Assembly: GCF_023150065.1 (NCBI RefSeq)
Contig: NZ_JAKLLN010000011.1
Coordinates: 62,001-126,000 of the forward strand
Source: Zoogloea sp.
Lineage (GTDB): Bacteria > Pseudomonadota > Gammaproteobacteria > Burkholderiales > Rhodocyclaceae
Direction of reading: 5' to 3'
DNA length: 64,000 nt
The first letter of the stretch is position 1, and each line of letters begins with the position of its first letter. The notes beneath the pieces are model-generated. The model saw only the letters and a program-made list of their open reading frames with translations, was not told the origin of the DNA and ran no database searches. This document shows, in pieces, positions 53,961-62,729 of this stretch. The position numbers were made by a program, and so were the translations under genes.

Positions 53961-55108
53961 GCTGTTACCCCTTCTTTCGTGTTGTCTTGTTTGACGGTGC
54001 TGGTATCGAACGGACCGCCGGTCATGACCTGATCCTGGATGGTGACGGGCTGCTTGCCCGGCAGCAGCGGGAAGACCAGTTCGGCAAAACGGTAGGCTTC
54101 CTCGAGGTGCGGATAGCCGGACAGCACGAAGCTGTCGACACCGAGATCGACGTATTCCTTCAGGCGGGCGGCCACCGTCTGGGGATCGCCGACCAGCGCT
54201 GTGCCGCAGCCGCCGCGGACAAGCCCGACGCCCGCCCACAGGTTGGGGCTGACTTCCAGCTTGTCGCGGCGCCCGCCGTGAAGCGCGGCCATCCGGCGCT
54301 GACCTTCCGAATCCATGGCGGCGTAACGGGCCTGCACCTTGGAGATGGTCTCGTCGTCAAGGCGGCTGATGAGCTTGTCGGCGGCGGCCCAGGCTTCCTC
54401 GTTGGTCTCGCGCACGATCACGTGCAGGCGCACGCCATAGCGCACGGTGCGTCCGAAGCAGGCGGCGCGGGCGCGCACGTCGGCAATCTTCTCGCCCACC
54501 GCCGCGGGCGGCTCGCCCCAGGTGAGGTAGGTATCCACGTGCTCGGCGGCCAGATCGTGGGCCGCCGACGAGGATCCGCCAAAATACAGCGGTGGATACG
54601 GCTTCTGCACCGATTCGAAGAAATTGCGTGCCCCTTCGACGCGGTGATGGCGCCCTGCGAAATCCACCGATTCGCCGGCCAGCAGGCGTCGCCAGATGGC
54701 GAGGAACTCGGCAGCCTCGGCGTAGCGTTGGTCGTGATCCAGAAAGATCCCGTCGCCAGCCAGCTCGGTCGAATCGCCGCCGGCAACCACGTTCAACAAC
54801 AGGCGGCCGTGGGTGGCCTGATCGAGGGTCGCGGCCATGCGGGCAGCGGCGGTGGGCTTGGTGAGGGCCGTGCGCAGGGCCACCAGCAGCTTGATCCGGT
54901 GGGTGACGCTGGCCAGCGTCGAAGCCGTCACCCACGGGTCGAGGCAGCCGCTACCGGTGGGGATCAGGAGGCCGTCGTAGCCCAGGTTGTCGGCGGCAAC
55001 GGCGATCTGCTGGAGATATTCGTTGGTGACCGGACGACCGGAATTGGACTTGCCCAGGTAGCGGGTATCGCCGGAAGTGGGCAGGAACCAGAAGATGTCG
55101 AGACTCAT
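53957..55108 (-). CDS. LLM-class flavin monooxygenase, SsuD-like
   Basis: 383-residue FMNH2-dependent monooxygenase of the alkanesulfonate type. SsuD-like landmarks are [17 protein letters not shown] at the start, [39 protein letters not shown], and [27 protein letters not shown]. It needs a separate flavin reductase. A sigma-54 promoter lies about 113 bp upstream, and it shares the transcript with the amidohydrolase. Confidence 0.9.
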   Translation of the reverse strand: MSLDIFWFLPTSGDTRYLGKSNSGRPVTNEYLQQIAVAADNLGYDGLLIPTGSGCLDPWVTASTLASVTHRIKLLVALRTALTKPTAAARMAATLDQATHGRLLLNVVAGGDSTELAGDGIFLDHDQRYAEAAEFLAIWRRLLAGESVDFAGRHHRVEGARNFFESVQKPYPPLYFGGSSSAAHDLAAEHVDTYLTWGEPPAAVGEKIADVRARAACFGRTVRYGVRLHVIVRETNEEAWAAADKLISRLDDETISKVQARYAAMDSEGQRRMAALHGGRRDKLEVSPNLWAGVGLVRGGCGTALVGDPQTVAARLKEYVDLGVDSFVLSGYPHLEEAYRFAELVFPLLPGKQPVTIQDQVMTGGPFDTSTVKQDNTKEGVTA

Positions 55109-55220
55109 GATGTTTCCTTGACTCGGTTTGGGTGGCGGCCACCGGCGCGGAGCGAATCCGGGCCAGGGCCACCAGCCGTTGGGAGCACCCCGAAACGGCG
55201 GTGCGCTGTCGCCGAGGATT

Positions 55221-55236
55221 TGCACGATGCGTGCCA
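55221..55236 (-). promoter_or_regulatory. Sigma-54 promoter of the SsuD-like unit
   Basis: On the minus strand TGGCACG-N4-GTGCA matches the sigma-54 consensus with GG and GC in phase and one mismatch (G for T). Transcription would start near 55210, about 100 bases before the SsuD-like ATG. Confidence 0.7.
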
Positions 55237-55271
55237 TGCCTCAAGGCACCGGAATCAGGCACGCTGTGCCG

Positions 55272-55325
55272 AAAAACTGCTCCTCCACCAGCACCTCTGG
55301 CGGCAGGGTGCTGGTGGAGAAGCAG
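55272..55325 (-). terminator. Strong terminator after the DmoA-like gene
   Basis: Two 19-bp arms with one mismatch (55277-55295 and 55307-55325) around an 11-base loop, followed on the minus strand by a run of five T. It separates the DmoA-like gene from the sigma-54 promoter of the next unit. Confidence 0.85.
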
Positions 55326-55343
55326 TCGACGTGATGCGTCAGG

Positions 55344-56774
55344 TCAGGCTTCTGTTGCCACCGCCTGCTCGTGTCGCGCCGTGCCCGCACGGATTGCGGC
55401 CTCACGCTTCACCCGCTCGATGTCGCGATAGCGTGCGGCGGGGTGACTCTCAGGCAGCAGTGGGCCTTCACCGAAGAGCTTCTCCCGCAACGTGCCGGGT
55501 TTGTAGGCGGTCGGATAGACACCGCGCCGCTGAAGCTCGGGCACCAGATGATTCACCACGTCCTCGAAGGTCTCGTGAGCCAGCGCGTAGGCCAGGTTGA
55601 AACCATCCACGTCGGTCTCCTCGACCCACTGCTGCAGGATGTCGGCGACGGTGCTCGGCGAGCCGACGAAAACGGGGCCGAGACCGCCGACGCCGGCCCA
55701 GCGGGCGAGCTCGTCGATCGTCCATTCCTTCTCACCGTTGGCCAGGTGCTCGACCACCGACACGATGGCGTTGGTCTCCACCGCGCGCACCGGGTCGTGC
55801 GGGGCGTACTGGCCGAAGTCGATACCGCTCCAGCCCGACAGCAAGACCAGCGCACCGTCGTAGGAGACGTGCTGCTTGTACTCTTCGAACTTGGCCTGAG
55901 CCTTCTCGTCGGTCTCGTCCACGATCACCGTGACCAGCGCATAGACCAGCACCTTGGCTGGATCCCGACCGGCGGCGGCGGCCTGGCTGCGAATGTCGCT
56001 GACGTACTGCTTGAGGGTCGAGCGGGCCGGCGTCGACACGAACACGCACTCGGCGTGGCCGGCAGCAAAGGCCTTGCCGGCACCCGACGCCCCGGCCTGG
56101 AACAGCACCGGCGTGCGCTGGGGCGACGGTTCGCACAGGTGGTAGCCGGGCACCTCGAAGTATTTGCCCTTGTGCCCGATCTCGTGGACCTTGTCCGGGT
56201 CGATGAAGACGCGGCGCTCCTTGTCGCGCAACACCGAGTCCGCCTCCCAGCTGCCCTCGAACAGCTTGTAGAGCACTTCCACGTATTCCGCCGCCACTTC
56301 GTAGCGGTTGTCGTGGCGACGCAGGCCGCCCTCGCCGACGTTCTTGGCGCCGCTCTCCAGATAGGAGGTGACGATGTTCCAACCGACCCGACCCTTGGTG
56401 TGGTGATCGGCGGTGGAGAGCCGACGGGCAAAGGTGTACGGGTGTTCGAAGGAGGTCGACGCGGTAATGCCGATGCCCAGGTGCTCGGTGGCCAGCGCGA
56501 TGGGCGCCGCAAGCTGGAGCGGGTCATTCACCGGGATCTGCACGCCCTGGTGCAGCGCGTGGTAGTTGTCGCCCTTGTACACGTCGTAGTAGCCAACCAC
56601 GTCGGCAATAAAGATGGCGTCGAAGAAACCGCGCTCGAGGATGCGGGCGAGATCGGTCCAGTATTCCAGGTCCTTGTACTGCCAGGAACGGTCGCGCGGG
56701 TGCGTCCATAGCCCGGGCGACTGATGGCCGACGCAGTTCATTTCGAAGGCGTTGAAGCGGATGCTCTTGCTCAT
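55344..56774 (-). CDS. LLM-class flavin monooxygenase, DmoA/NtaA-like
   Basis: 476-residue FMN-dependent monooxygenase of the NtaA/SnaA/DszA/DmoA branch. The start MSKSIRFNAFEMNCVGHQSPGLW is typical, followed by the LERGFFDAIFIADVVGYYDVY segment, GITASTSFEHPYTFARRLSTADHHTKGR and VLFQAGASGAGKAFAAGHAE. Relatives oxidise dimethyl sulfide, nitrilotriacetate or thiophene sulfones. An in-frame ATG at 56783 gives three more residues; I take 56774. The frame is open upstream, across the ATPase relic. It is probably in the porin transcript. Confidence 0.88.
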   Translation of the reverse strand: MSKSIRFNAFEMNCVGHQSPGLWTHPRDRSWQYKDLEYWTDLARILERGFFDAIFIADVVGYYDVYKGDNYHALHQGVQIPVNDPLQLAAPIALATEHLGIGITASTSFEHPYTFARRLSTADHHTKGRVGWNIVTSYLESGAKNVGEGGLRRHDNRYEVAAEYVEVLYKLFEGSWEADSVLRDKERRVFIDPDKVHEIGHKGKYFEVPGYHLCEPSPQRTPVLFQAGASGAGKAFAAGHAECVFVSTPARSTLKQYVSDIRSQAAAAGRDPAKVLVYALVTVIVDETDEKAQAKFEEYKQHVSYDGALVLLSGWSGIDFGQYAPHDPVRAVETNAIVSVVEHLANGEKEWTIDELARWAGVGGLGPVFVGSPSTVADILQQWVEETDVDGFNLAYALAHETFEDVVNHLVPELQRRGVYPTAYKPGTLREKLFGEGPLLPESHPAARYRDIERVKREAAIRAGTARHEQAVATEA

Positions 56775-56825
56775 GTCGTGCATTCCAAGTGAGGTTTTCA
56801 GGGGAGCGGCAGGGGCTGCGGCCGG

Positions 56826-57032
56826 CCCCTCGTCGGCGACCCGCCCGTTCTCCAGCACGTAGCCGAAATGAGCGTGGCGCAGCGCGACGTTGATGTTCTG
56901 CCCGCCGATCAGGGCCCGGCCCAGCTCGACCCGCTTCTGCAGGCCGTAGGCCAGGTTGCCCACCGAGGTGTCGCGATGGGCCTGCAGCTCAAGGAAAGCC
57001 AGCGTGCGCTCGGCCAGCTCACGATGCGTCCG
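56826..57032 (-). pseudogene. Relic of fused LivG and LivF ATPase genes
   Basis: The minus-strand frame reads LAYGLQKRVELGRAL, which matches the LivG segment LPYGLQKRVELARAM of this window, and continues directly as GGQNINVALRHAHFGYVLENGRV, which matches the EQN...YVLESGRV segment of LivF. The whole middle of both proteins is missing, and the junction is near 56905. It has no Walker A or start of its own and lies between porin and DmoA-like gene, in frame with the latter. It looks like the residue of an internal deletion between two ATPase genes. Confidence 0.75.
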
Positions 57033-57048
57033 GGCCTCCCGACCCGGA

Positions 57049-58176
57049 TCAGAAGTTGTGACGGATGCCGAAAGCGGCGCTGCGCTGGTAGCCGTTGCCC
57101 GGGTTGTAGCCGGCGCCCACCGAACTGATGAAGTCGGCATCACGCCCGGCAGCGTTGTTGGTGACGTTGGAGAAGGTGCCGTACAGCGCGGTGCGCTTCG
57201 ACAGCGCATGCTCGTAGCCCACTGCCCACTGGCTGGCCTTGGCGTCGCCACCACCGCCGACCAACTCGGTACTACGCCGCACATAGCTCGCCAGCACCTT
57301 GCCGTGGGTGCTGACCGGCACGGTGGCGCCGATCAGCCACTGGCGGGAATCCTTGCCCGCGCTGGCGCCGGTGTCGGGGCTGAAATCGGCGCTATCGGCG
57401 CGGCGGATGCCATACAGCGCGGCGAGCCTGGCAACACCCAGGTCATAGGTGCCGCCGATCTCGTAGGCGCGCACCTTCTTGCCGTCGTAAGACACGGCCA
57501 CCGGCGCGCCCCCTGCATCGAGGCCGGAAGTCCGCGAACGCAGCTCCTGCACATGCACGCCCACGAGCAGCGGGCCGTTTCGGTACTGGGGTACGACCGA
57601 CAGGCCGTACACGTCACCGGTCGCGCCAGTTCCACGGTTGCCGACGGACTCCTGGCCGTAGCCGTTCGGGGTCAATGCCGCCGACACGGAGAAGCCGCTC
57701 CAGTCGGGGGAGAAATAGGTGATCTGGTTGTTCCAGCGGTATTCGGTCAGGAACACGTTGTTGTACTGCCCGACGGTGACGCTGCCAAAGGGATCCACCT
57801 CCGAGGTCAGCAGATAACCCGGCGTGTATTGGCGGCCGAGCGCGACCTTGCCGAAACGGCCGGCCAGGGCAACGAAGGCCTGACGGCTGAAGCCGCCACC
57901 ACCGGTCAGGTCGCCGGTTGACGTGTCGATGGCGGCTTCGAGGACGAAGCTCGCCTTGAGGCCGCCACCGATGTCTTCGGTGCCCTGAAAGCCGATGCGG
58001 CTCGGCACGCTGGTGCCGGAATCGATACGCGACTGGCTGCCAATTCGCGAATCCACATTCCTGTCGCTCCAGCGGTAGCCCATATCGACGGTACCGAAAA
58101 TATTGACGTTATCTTGAGCTGAGGCGACCGCACTGACAGCCAGCAGGACCAGCGCGACGATATTGGTTTTCTTCAT
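57049..58176 (-). CDS. Gram-negative porin (Burkholderia type)
   Basis: 375-residue outer-membrane porin. It has a signal peptide ending ASAQ (about 1-21), then NIFGTVDMGYRW, the loop motif GGGLKASFVLEA, the GRQYTPGY area and the C-terminal GIRHNF, ending in Phe as barrel proteins do. This is the porin family of betaproteobacteria. I use ATG at 58176; a TTG at 58188 is possible. It is the first gene behind a sigma-54 promoter and probably admits the substrates of the monooxygenases. Confidence 0.9.
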   Translation of the reverse strand: MKKTNIVALVLLAVSAVASAQDNVNIFGTVDMGYRWSDRNVDSRIGSQSRIDSGTSVPSRIGFQGTEDIGGGLKASFVLEAAIDTSTGDLTGGGGFSRQAFVALAGRFGKVALGRQYTPGYLLTSEVDPFGSVTVGQYNNVFLTEYRWNNQITYFSPDWSGFSVSAALTPNGYGQESVGNRGTGATGDVYGLSVVPQYRNGPLLVGVHVQELRSRTSGLDAGGAPVAVSYDGKKVRAYEIGGTYDLGVARLAALYGIRRADSADFSPDTGASAGKDSRQWLIGATVPVSTHGKVLASYVRRSTELVGGGGDAKASQWAVGYEHALSKRTALYGTFSNVTNNAAGRDADFISSVGAGYNPGNGYQRSAAFGIRHNF

Positions 58177-58217
58177 TTTTCGATTCAACCTTATTTATTG
58201 AGAAGCAGCCAACCAAT

Positions 58218-58233
58218 AGCAGCTTGCGTGCCA
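58218..58233 (-). promoter_or_regulatory. Sigma-54 promoter of the porin unit
   Basis: On the minus strand TGGCACG-N4-CTGCT has GG and GC in correct phase and only one consensus mismatch. Transcription would begin near 58207, about 30 bases before the porin ATG. Confidence 0.75.
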
Positions 58234-58314
58234 GCCAATTCAGTCAAAAAATGCCTCCGAATCGCCAAGCAATTCAAATCGAAATAGAACAATGCTTCCT
58301 CAAAGGCATTTGCT

Positions 58315-58360
58315 GCTAATTCAATGTCCGCACGGCAGCATTCCTGCAAATTGAATTAGC
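58315..58360. promoter_or_regulatory. GCTAATTCAAT inverted repeat upstream of the porin promoter
   Basis: GCTAATTCAAT (58315-58325) and ATTGAATTAGC (58350-58360) are perfect 11-bp inverted arms with a 24-base spacer, about 130 bp upstream of the predicted porin start. This is the position of an enhancer for a sigma-54 activator. No activator gene is in the window for it. Confidence 0.5.
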
Positions 58361-58390
58361 TATTCACAAGAGGCTTATGTCCGGAATCGG

Positions 58391-58421
58391 AAAAAAAAGC
58401 CGCACCCCGAAGGAATGCGGC
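58391..58421 (-). terminator. Rho-independent terminator of the liv-type operon
   Basis: On the minus strand GCCGCA pairs with TGCGGC around an 11-base loop and is followed by eight T. It lies 21 bp after the LivF-type gene's stop. Confidence 0.88.
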
Positions 58422-58442
58422 CTTGAGCGGCGTACGCTGCGT

Positions 58443-59249
58443 TTAATTTTCGCGGCGGCGGCTGTGGTAGTGTTTGGCGTCGCGGAAGCTGCGCCGGCCA
58501 TCGGCGCCCACGCCCAGGTAGAAGCTCTGGATGTCGTCCCGCCCGGCCAGATCGGTAGAGAGGCCCGCGCTGGCGACACGGCCGCTCTCGAGCACATAGG
58601 CCTGGTCGGAATACTTCAGCGCAATCGCCGCGTTCTGCTCGGCGAGCACGAAACTGACCTGTTCGTCTCGGTTGAGACGTCGCACGATCTCGAAGATCTC
58701 GGTGACGATCTGCGGTGCGAGCCCCATCGACGGTTCGTCCAGCAAGACCAGTCGCGGTGAGGCGATCAGCGCCCGACCGATCGCCAGCATCTGCTGCTCA
58801 CCGCCCGACAGATAGCCCGCCAGGCTGCGACGCCGCTCCTTCAAGCGCGGAAAGTAGTGATAGATACGTTCCAGCGAATCGCGCAGGTTTCGTCGCGACG
58901 GCCCCCGCACGAAGGCTCCGACCTGCAGATTCTCCTCGACGTCGAGATGGGCGAAGCAATGGCGCCCCTCGAGCACCTGCACCAGGCCGTGACCGACCAG
59001 CTCGGCCGGATCGGCGTTGAGCACGTCGCGCCCGGCGAAGTGGATGCGGCCGCTGGTCACCTCGCCGCGCTCCGCGCCGATCAGGCCGGAGATGGCCTTG
59101 AGGGTGGTCGTCTTGCCGGCACCGTTGGCACCCAGCAGCGCGACGATGCGCCCCTCGGGCACCGCCAGGCTGATGCCGCGGGTGCCGAGGATCACCTTGT
59201 TGTAGATGACGTGGATGTCCTCAACGCTGAGGATGAAAGAAGTCGTCAT
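58443..59249 (-). CDS. ABC transporter ATP-binding protein, LivF type
   Basis: 268-residue ATPase. It has Walker A GANGAGKTT, signature LSGGEQQMLAIGRAL, Walker B LVLLDEPSMGLAP and the LivF-type AEQNAAIALKYSDQAYVLESGRV end. A C-terminal tail beyond the normal LivF end (DGRRSFRDAKHYHSRRREN) is unusual. It is the last gene of the transporter operon before a terminator. Confidence 0.92.
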   Translation of the reverse strand: MTTSFILSVEDIHVIYNKVILGTRGISLAVPEGRIVALLGANGAGKTTTLKAISGLIGAERGEVTSGRIHFAGRDVLNADPAELVGHGLVQVLEGRHCFAHLDVEENLQVGAFVRGPSRRNLRDSLERIYHYFPRLKERRRSLAGYLSGGEQQMLAIGRALIASPRLVLLDEPSMGLAPQIVTEIFEIVRRLNRDEQVSFVLAEQNAAIALKYSDQAYVLESGRVASAGLSTDLAGRDDIQSFYLGVGADGRRSFRDAKHYHSRRREN

Positions 59250-59308
59250 GGCAGAGTCCGTCCGAGCAGGGCCGCGCGGGCCGGACACCCGCGCGGAAGG
59301 GGGAACGA

Positions 59309-60646
59309 TCAGCTTTCCTTGGCGCAATTGCGGGGCGTGATGCCCTTTTCCTTGGCGTAGGCGGCAGCCGATTTCTCGATGATCGGGCGCAGCAGGGCGC
59401 GGTCGGCCTGCACCCAGTCGCTGATCACCTTCCAATGGGCGCCATCCCATTGCTGGAAGCGCACCGCGCCGCCGCCTTCGTGGTCGGCGCACGACAGCTT
59501 GAGGTTCTGCACCAGCCCGACAGCGCCGAGCTCCTGCAGGCGCTTGTTGTCGATGTTCAGGTGCTCGAAGCCCCAGCGCACCTCCTCGCCGGTGAGCGGA
59601 CGCTTGCCGAACTTGGCCTGGGCGATGCGCACGGCTTCCACGTTGAGGATGCCGTTCACCACGCCCAGGTTGTAATACACGTTGCCGAAGCGCTTCGGAT
59701 CCTGCAGGTTGCCCTTGCCGGCCTTGAGCACGTGCTTCTCGATGTCCTTCAGCACCGGAAAGTCGGTGCCGGCCGGGTGGGTGGTGATCGAGATGTAGCC
59801 CTTGGCCACATCCCCGGCGGGCGCCGCATCATCCTCGGAGTTGCTCCAGATGTTGCCGATCACGTGATCCACCGGGAAGCCGGTCTTGGCGGCTGTTTTC
59901 AGCGCCACCGGATTCATCACGCCCCAGCCGCGCAGGATCACCCAGTCGGGTTTGATGCGGCGGATGTTGAGCCATTGGGATTGCTGCTCGGTGCCCGGGT
60001 GCGGCACCTCGATGTGGGTGACCGTAAAACCGTACTTCTTGGCCAGGATGTCGAGGATGGGGATGGTTTCCTTCCCGTAGGGCGAGCCGTGATACAGCGT
60101 CACGATCTTCTTGCCCTTCAGCTTCTCAAAGCCGCCTTCACGCTGGCCGACGTAATTCACGATGGCCGACACTTCGCTGTACGGGTTCAGCTGAAGCGGA
60201 AAGACGTAGGGAAACACGCTGCCGTCGGTGGAGTCGGTACGGCCGTGGTTGATGGTGATGAGCGGAATCCTGTCGGCGGTGGAGCGGTCCAGCGTGGCGT
60301 AGGCGATGCCCACGCTGAGCGGGTTGGTGGCCGCCGCGGGCGCACCGTTGAGACCCTTTTTCAGACGCTCGTAGCACTCGACACCCTTCTCCACCACGTA
60401 TTCGGTCTCGCACTCGGACCACGTCAGCTTGACGCCATTGACCCCACCGTCGCGAGTGTTGATCAGTTGCATGTAGTCGATGAAACCACCGAAGAAGCCA
60501 GTGCCGCCGGCGGCATACGGGCCGACCCGGTAGCTCTGCAGCGGAAAATACTGCTCGCCGGCGGCGTGCACGGCACCGCTGGCCAGCGCGAGGCCCAGGC
60601 TGACGGCACCCGCCAGCCGGCGGAAGGAAAGGCGTGAAACGGACAT
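59309..60646 (-). CDS. ABC transporter substrate-binding protein, LivK-like
   Basis: 445-residue periplasmic binding protein of type 1 fold. The signal peptide is about residues 1-29 (ending AVHA). It then shows GGFIDYMQLINTRDGG, the ECETEY segment, and NIWSNSEDDAA. It is longer than the classical Leu-binding protein and resembles those of aromatic or urea-like uptake systems. It lies between the LivM- and LivF-type genes, an unusual order. The ligand is unknown. Confidence 0.88.
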   Translation of the reverse strand: MSVSRLSFRRLAGAVSLGLALASGAVHAAGEQYFPLQSYRVGPYAAGGTGFFGGFIDYMQLINTRDGGVNGVKLTWSECETEYVVEKGVECYERLKKGLNGAPAAATNPLSVGIAYATLDRSTADRIPLITINHGRTDSTDGSVFPYVFPLQLNPYSEVSAIVNYVGQREGGFEKLKGKKIVTLYHGSPYGKETIPILDILAKKYGFTVTHIEVPHPGTEQQSQWLNIRRIKPDWVILRGWGVMNPVALKTAAKTGFPVDHVIGNIWSNSEDDAAPAGDVAKGYISITTHPAGTDFPVLKDIEKHVLKAGKGNLQDPKRFGNVYYNLGVVNGILNVEAVRIAQAKFGKRPLTGEEVRWGFEHLNIDNKRLQELGAVGLVQNLKLSCADHEGGGAVRFQQWDGAHWKVISDWVQADRALLRPIIEKSAAAYAKEKGITPRNCAKES

Positions 60647-60758
60647 GGAAATCAACTCCTGTAGCAAAGGATGGGCACCGCCAGCGGCGCCCGTGACAAG
60701 CCCCGGAGCAACTGGCCAGGCCGCTCCGTGGAATGGAAATCGAAGAAAAGGAAAACGC

Positions 60759-61829
60759 TCAGTCGCGCAGCGGCCACACCCGGGCGCGGGCCCACAGCCC
60801 CCGCCACAAGCTCGCCAGCCCCTCGGGCTCGCGGATCAGGAACACGATGATCAGCACCCCGAACAGGATCTTCTGCAGGTTTTCGGTATCGCCGGGGGCG
60901 ATCACGCCCGCGAGGAGGGATCCGCCCAGGTTGCTCAGCAGCAAGGGCAGCAGCACGACGAAGGCGGCACCCAGAAAGTTGCCGAGAATGCTGCCCATGC
61001 CACCGATGATGATGATGAACAGCACCTGGAACGAGCGGTTCAGATCAAAGCCATGGGGCTCCACTGTGCCCAGGTAGGCAAACGCCCACAGCGACCCCGC
61101 CACCCCGCAGAAGAACGAACTGATCGCGAAGGCCAGCAGCTTGGTACGCACCACGGGGATGCCAATCACCGCCGCGGCAGTATCCATATCGCGTACCGCC
61201 ATCCAGTTGCGCCCAAGGTCGGAGCGCACGATGCGTCCGGCGAGGGCGAACAGCGCCGTGACCACCGACAGGGTCAGCAGGTAGCGGCCTGCCGGAGACG
61301 ACAGATCGGTGCCCAGCATCACCAGCGGCGGCGCCGTGATCACCCCGGACGGATTGAAGTTGGAGAACCAACCGAATTTGGTCAGCGTCCATTCCACGAT
61401 GAACTGGGCCGCCAGGGTCGACACGATGAGGTAAAAGCCCTTGATGCGCAGGCTGGGCAGGCCGGACACCACGCCCGCCACCGCCGCCACCAGCCCGCCC
61501 AGCACGAAGCTCACCAGAAACGGAAGCCCCTCGACACGCAGCTGGAAGTTGTAGGCAGCAAAGGCACCAATGGCCATGAAGGCCGCACTGCCCAGCGACA
61601 GCTGGCCTGCGTAGCCGGTGAGCAGGTTGAGCCCCAGCCCGGCCAGGGACAGGACGAGAAACGGGATGAGGATGGCGCTGAACCAGTAATCGCTCGCCCA
61701 CAAAGGCACCACGACATAAGCAACGGCCAGCAGCACGGCGAGGCCGGCACGTGCCTGCCACAGGCGGAAGATGCGCCTGTCCTGGGCGTAGCGGGTACTG
61801 AACTGCCCGCTACCGGTCAATGACAACAT
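60759..61829 (-). CDS. ABC transporter permease, LivM type
   Basis: 356-residue permease with about nine helices. LivM-type segments are LLTGYAGQLSLGSAAFMAIGAF, GLPSLRIKGFYLIVSTLAAQF and IIGGMGSILGNFLGA. A basic N-terminal extension of about 27 residues precedes the first helix. It starts 2 bp after the LivH-type gene. Confidence 0.9.
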   Translation of the reverse strand: MLSLTGSGQFSTRYAQDRRIFRLWQARAGLAVLLAVAYVVVPLWASDYWFSAILIPFLVLSLAGLGLNLLTGYAGQLSLGSAAFMAIGAFAAYNFQLRVEGLPFLVSFVLGGLVAAVAGVVSGLPSLRIKGFYLIVSTLAAQFIVEWTLTKFGWFSNFNPSGVITAPPLVMLGTDLSSPAGRYLLTLSVVTALFALAGRIVRSDLGRNWMAVRDMDTAAAVIGIPVVRTKLLAFAISSFFCGVAGSLWAFAYLGTVEPHGFDLNRSFQVLFIIIIGGMGSILGNFLGAAFVVLLPLLLSNLGGSLLAGVIAPGDTENLQKILFGVLIIVFLIREPEGLASLWRGLWARARVWPLRD

Positions 61830-61831
61830 GG

Positions 61832-62713
61832 TCAAACCCTCTCGATGGCGCGCTCGCCAAACAGGCCCGCGGGCCTGACCAGCAGGAACAACAGCGCAAG
61901 TACGTACGGAAACCAGTTCTCCAGCCCATCGCCGATGATCGGGCCGACATAGACCTCGGCCAGCTTTTCGCCGGCACCGACAATCAGGCCGCCGACGATC
62001 GCCCCGCCGATCGACGAGAAGCCGCCGATGATCAGCACCGGCAGCGCCTTCAGCACGACCAGCGACAACGAGAACTGCACGCCCAGGCGGGCGCCCCACA
62101 GCAGCCCGGCCACGAGGCCGACAAAGCCCGCGACTGCCCACACCACGCCCCAGATGCGCTGCAGCCGGATGCCGACCGCCAGCGCCGCCAGGTGGTCGTC
62201 CGCCACCGAGCGCAGCGACAAGCCGATCCGCGTGCGGCTGAACAGCAGCGACAGGCCCAGCACCAGCAGCGCAGCGATACCGGCGGCAAACAGGTCGAAG
62301 CGGCTCAGGAGGATGCCGGAGACCTCGAGCGGCTCGTCGCGGATGCCGAGATCCAGCCCATGTACCTGCGCGCCCCACAGCAACTGGGCGAGGCCTTCGA
62401 TGATGAAGCTCACCCCCAGCGTCGCCATGAACAGGGTGATCGGCGGGCGATTCACCAGATGCCGCAGCACCCCGCGCTCGATGGCAAACGCCAGCGCCAG
62501 CATTGCCGCCAGCGTCGCAGCGAACGCGCCCCAGAAAGGAAAGCCGCGCTCCAGCAGGCTGACGAAGGTCAGCGCGGCAAACAGCACCATCGAACCCTGG
62601 GCGAAGTTGAAGACGCCCGAGGCCTTGTAGATCAGCACGAAGCCGATCGCCACCATCGAATACATGACCCCGGCCAGGAGGCCGCCGATCAGCACTTCCA
62701 GAAAGAAATCCAT
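61832..62713 (-). CDS. ABC transporter permease, LivH type
   Basis: 293-residue permease with about eight helices. LivH-type segments are LIGGLLAGVMYSMVAIGFVLIYKASGVFNFAQG at the start, SLRSVADDHLAALAVGI and the end VRPAGLFGERAIERV. It lies 16 bp after the LivG-type gene and pairs with the LivM-type permease. Confidence 0.92.
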   Translation of the reverse strand: MDFFLEVLIGGLLAGVMYSMVAIGFVLIYKASGVFNFAQGSMVLFAALTFVSLLERGFPFWGAFAATLAAMLALAFAIERGVLRHLVNRPPITLFMATLGVSFIIEGLAQLLWGAQVHGLDLGIRDEPLEVSGILLSRFDLFAAGIAALLVLGLSLLFSRTRIGLSLRSVADDHLAALAVGIRLQRIWGVVWAVAGFVGLVAGLLWGARLGVQFSLSLVVLKALPVLIIGGFSSIGGAIVGGLIVGAGEKLAEVYVGPIIGDGLENWFPYVLALLFLLVRPAGLFGERAIERV

Positions 62714-62729
62714 CTGCGCTCTCCGCGTC

